Below are positions 5,080 through 6,564 of a stretch of 6,564 nucleotides of DNA, one piece after another. Within the stretch, counting starts at the first letter, position 1. Each line of letters begins with the position of its first letter. A program made the position numbers and the translations under genes. The notes under the pieces were generated by a model. The model did no database searches, was not told the DNA's origin, and was given only the letters and a program-made list of their open reading frames with translations. Source of the stretch: Oscillatoria sp. Prado101 (GTDB lineage: Bacteria; Cyanobacteriota; Cyanobacteriia; Cyanobacteriales; Oscillatoriaceae); the NCBI GenBank assembly GCA_025454445.1, contig JALOOK010000275.1, forward strand, positions 1 to 6,564, given 5' to 3'.

Positions 5080-5186
5080 TTTTGAGCTAATAGCGGTTTG
5101 CAGGGACTGAGAAACCCGGTTTCTTTAAGAAACCGGGTTTCTGGCATGTACTTAATCCAAATGAAACCCGCTATTAGCTGGCAAAA
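5080..5186. repeat. 107-bp nested-palindrome MITE-like element
   Basis: Outer arms GCTAATAGCGG (5086-5096) and CCGCTATTAGC (5168-5178) are perfect inverted repeats. TTTTG (5080-5084) and CAAAA (5182-5186) extend them after small mismatches. Inside lies a second near-perfect palindrome: 16-bp arms at 5110-5125 and 5127-5142 around T5126, with the core AAACCCGGTTT. The element could fold as a cruciform within a larger stem. It is non-coding, and no target-site duplication is evident. The inner palindrome resembles a repeat common in Oscillatoria/Microcoleus genomes. Confidence 0.75.
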
Positions 5187-5369
5187 TTTATACACATACC
5201 TTAACATATACTTTGCTTAATAATAGTTAATTGCCGAGGTTTATCATGCGCTTTTGCATAAACTTAACCGTCGATTACCAAACTGACAGAATAGCAAATT
5301 AGACGCGCATCCGCTTAAAATAACTCAAGTTGCTATTTACAAGTATAAGCATCTAGAACCACCCAAACT
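5187..5369. other. AT-rich non-coding stretch
   Basis: No gene is seen. The sequence is clearly richer in A and T than its surroundings and holds short symmetries such as TTAA-TAATAG-TTAA and ATGC-GCTTTT-GCAT. It could contain a minus-strand promoter for the DUF39 gene, but no well spaced -35/-10 pair stands out. Confidence 0.4.
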
Positions 5370-5526
5370 CCCCTTAAAAAGGGGGGCTTTGAGAAGGCTT
5401 TGAGAATGTCCCTTCCTGTGGGACAGGGGGGATGCCGGTGAAAACCGGGAGGGGTGCCAGAAGCACAGCAGTGATACCCCACTCCCGCTGCAATCCCCAA
5501 TGCTCCCATTTAGAGAGGACATTGGG
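5370..5526. repeat. cluster of short hairpins and an 11-bp tandem duplication
   Basis: In order: CCCCTT-AAA-AAGGGG (5370-5384); GGCTTTGAGAA twice in tandem (5385-5395 and 5396-5406); TGTCCC (5407-5412) with GGGACA (5420-5425); CCGGT-GAAA-ACCGG (5435-5448), which has a GNRA tetraloop; and CCCAATG (5496-5502) with CATTGGG (5520-5526), extendable inward by TCC/GGA. The CCCCTTAAAAAGGGG block resembles a frequent interspersed repeat of filamentous cyanobacteria. This looks like stacked remnants of several elements; no open frame is convincing. Confidence 0.65.
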
Positions 5527-5709
5527 CATGACGCTGGCATTGGCATCTGATTGCGGTAGTTCAGGGACATGATATTACTGCGCCAGAACGGGTTGATTTA
5601 TGTTTGCTTTATAAACAGTTTATCAAGGCTGGGGGGTGGGAAAGCGCTCTCGAAACTGTCCGATATTTTATCAAGAAAGCGCTCGGCAGGCAACCTATCA
5701 ACCCTTCAA
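5527..5709. other. non-coding 3' flank of the AI-2E family gene
   Basis: No gene is supported. ATAAACAGTTTAT (5611-5623) is a perfect palindrome around one base. GAAAGCGCTC occurs twice (5640-5649 and 5675-5684); its core AGCGCT is self-complementary, so the copies can pair and could act in minus-strand termination. No T-tract makes this certain. Confidence 0.4.
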
Positions 5710-6564
5710 TTACTGAGCGCCGGCGGCGTCATCAACTGCAGGGCGTTCGTGATGTGGCGGACTCGGTGCCGGCGGGCAGTCAGTTTTGGGTGCCGGCTCA
5801 TCAACTTCAGCATCGGAAACTTCAGCAGCAACAGCCGGCTGGACAGCTGTTTCAGGCTCCTGACCCCGCCATTTATCCAGAACATCTTTAACCAGCACTT
5901 CCTGCACCCAAACTTGACCGACAACAGTCAGGGGGAGCGCCAGTAAAAACCCCAAAAATCCGAAGAAAGTGGCGAAAAATACTTGGGATAGTAAGGTCAG
6001 CGCCGGCAGCAGCGACACTTGTTGCGCCATGACGTAGGGCGTCAGTAAGTTACTCTCAAATTGCTGAATTAGGAAGTAGAGAAAGAGCACCGCACCGGCT
6101 TTCCAAGGCGCGTCCAAAAGCGCGATGGACATGGGCAGGACAACACTCAAAGTCGGGCCAATATTGGGAATAAAGTTGAGCAATCCGGCTAAGACGCCTT
6201 GCGCCAGTGCCGGCTGAACCCCCAAAATCGACAAGCCAATCACGCTTAAAACCGCCACCACACTCATGCTAATCAGAGCGCCGACGATCCACCGGCCCAG
6301 CGCCACCTCACACTGGTCAAGAATCCCCTCCACCCGCCGCCGGTAGAAGGAGGGAAACACCCGCACAAATGCCCTGCGGTAAGATAGAGGCTGGGCGATC
6401 AGCATCAGCATCAAAACCAGCACCAGCAGAAAATTGAGCAGAGCTCCTAGGGAACTGGAGAAAAAGGCAAACGAGCTGTTCAAAAGCTGCTTGCCCAGAG
6501 ACTGGAGTTCAGGCTGCAGTTCTCTGTTCAGGTTTCTGAAATCCGGGAGATACTGCATCGCCTG
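5710..6564 (-). CDS. AI-2E/PerM (YdiK-type) family transporter, partial (N-terminus missing)
   Basis: The frame stays open to the window edge, so the start and probably the first two membrane helices lie outside; 284 residues are visible. Family members are usually about 350 residues with several helices. Numbering from the first visible Met (6558), hydrophobic segments lie at about 28-56, 90-113, 118-149, 152-168 and 181-216. The family signature N-F-I-P-N-I-G-P-T-L-S is at 128-138, and E-S-N-L-L-T-P-Y-V-M is at 168-177. Family members are linked to autoinducer-2 export or to Na+/H+ exchange in some bacteria, so the substrate here is open. A hydrophilic Pro/Ala/acidic tail of about 50 residues (232-282) ends the protein and looks disordered. 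The gene points toward the DUF39 gene, but 780 bp of repeats lie between, so an operon is unlikely. Confidence 0.88.
   Translation of the reverse strand, partial: QAMQYLPDFRNLNRELQPELQSLGKQLLNSSFAFFSSSLGALLNFLLVLVLMLMLIAQPLSYRRAFVRVFPSFYRRRVEGILDQCEVALGRWIVGALISMSVVAVLSVIGLSILGVQPALAQGVLAGLLNFIPNIGPTLSVVLPMSIALLDAPWKAGAVLFLYFLIQQFESNLLTPYVMAQQVSLLPALTLLSQVFFATFFGFLGFLLALPLTVVGQVWVQEVLVKDVLDKWRGQEPETAVQPAVAAEVSDAEVDEPAPKTDCPPAPSPPHHERPAVDDAAGAQ

Noticed and set aside
4930..5080. SAM or SAH riboswitch upstream of the DUF39 gene
   Set aside because: None of the conserved cores of those classes is recognisable; the hairpins fit an interspersed repeat better.
4930..5709. Insertion sequence or transposase remnant
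   Set aside because: No open frame with transposase motifs in any frame; only short non-autonomous palindromic elements are visible.
5569..5946. Plus-strand open frame of 125 residues across the 3' end of the AI-2E family gene
   Set aside because: Half of it is antisense to a clear transporter gene, the rest runs through repeats, and no motif or ribosome binding site is seen.

Overview
The window looks like chromosomal DNA from a cyanobacterium, probably a filamentous one of the Oscillatoriales/Coleofasciculales type; the genus cannot be fixed. The evidence is two perfect HIP1 octamers (GCGATCGC), a full-length Mnx-type UPF0016 manganese transporter, degenerate 7-base tandem repeats of the GGGGATT kind, short palindromic elements typical of these genomes, and genes that often lack a strong Shine-Dalgarno site. 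There is no transposase, phage gene, CRISPR array, tRNA or rRNA.

Layout. Positions 1-527 are non-coding. They hold a 17-bp tandem array (93-223), then a segment with the hallmarks of a yybP-ykoY manganese riboswitch (about 265-380), which leads into the UPF0016 transporter gene (528-1193, +). Between this gene and the convergent TPR-protein gene (1352-2221, -) lie G-rich heptads with two G-quadruplex motifs, then C-rich heptads. A divergent intergenic region (2222-2588) separates the TPR gene from an unnamed, apparently cyanobacterial gene (2589-3650, +) with disordered, basic tails. A 13-bp perfect hairpin (3701-3730) lies between it and the convergent DUF39 'homocysteine biosynthesis' gene (3745-4929, -). 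Positions 4930-5709 form a gene-free island of at least three kinds of palindromic element. The window ends inside an AI-2E/PerM-family transporter gene (5710-6564, -, N-terminus outside).

Functional reading. The best supported unit is the riboswitch plus transporter: a Mn(2+)-sensing leader that would tune export of cytosolic Mn(2+). The other genes show no operon structure and probably act independently: a membrane-anchored TPR scaffold, a possible nucleic-acid-binding protein, a sulfur/homocysteine enzyme and a multi-pass transporter.

No defence system or secondary-metabolite cluster is visible. The most unusual signals are in the non-coding DNA: the mirror-ordered 17-bp array, the quadruplex-capable heptads that begin in a stop codon, and the nested-palindrome MITE-like elements.
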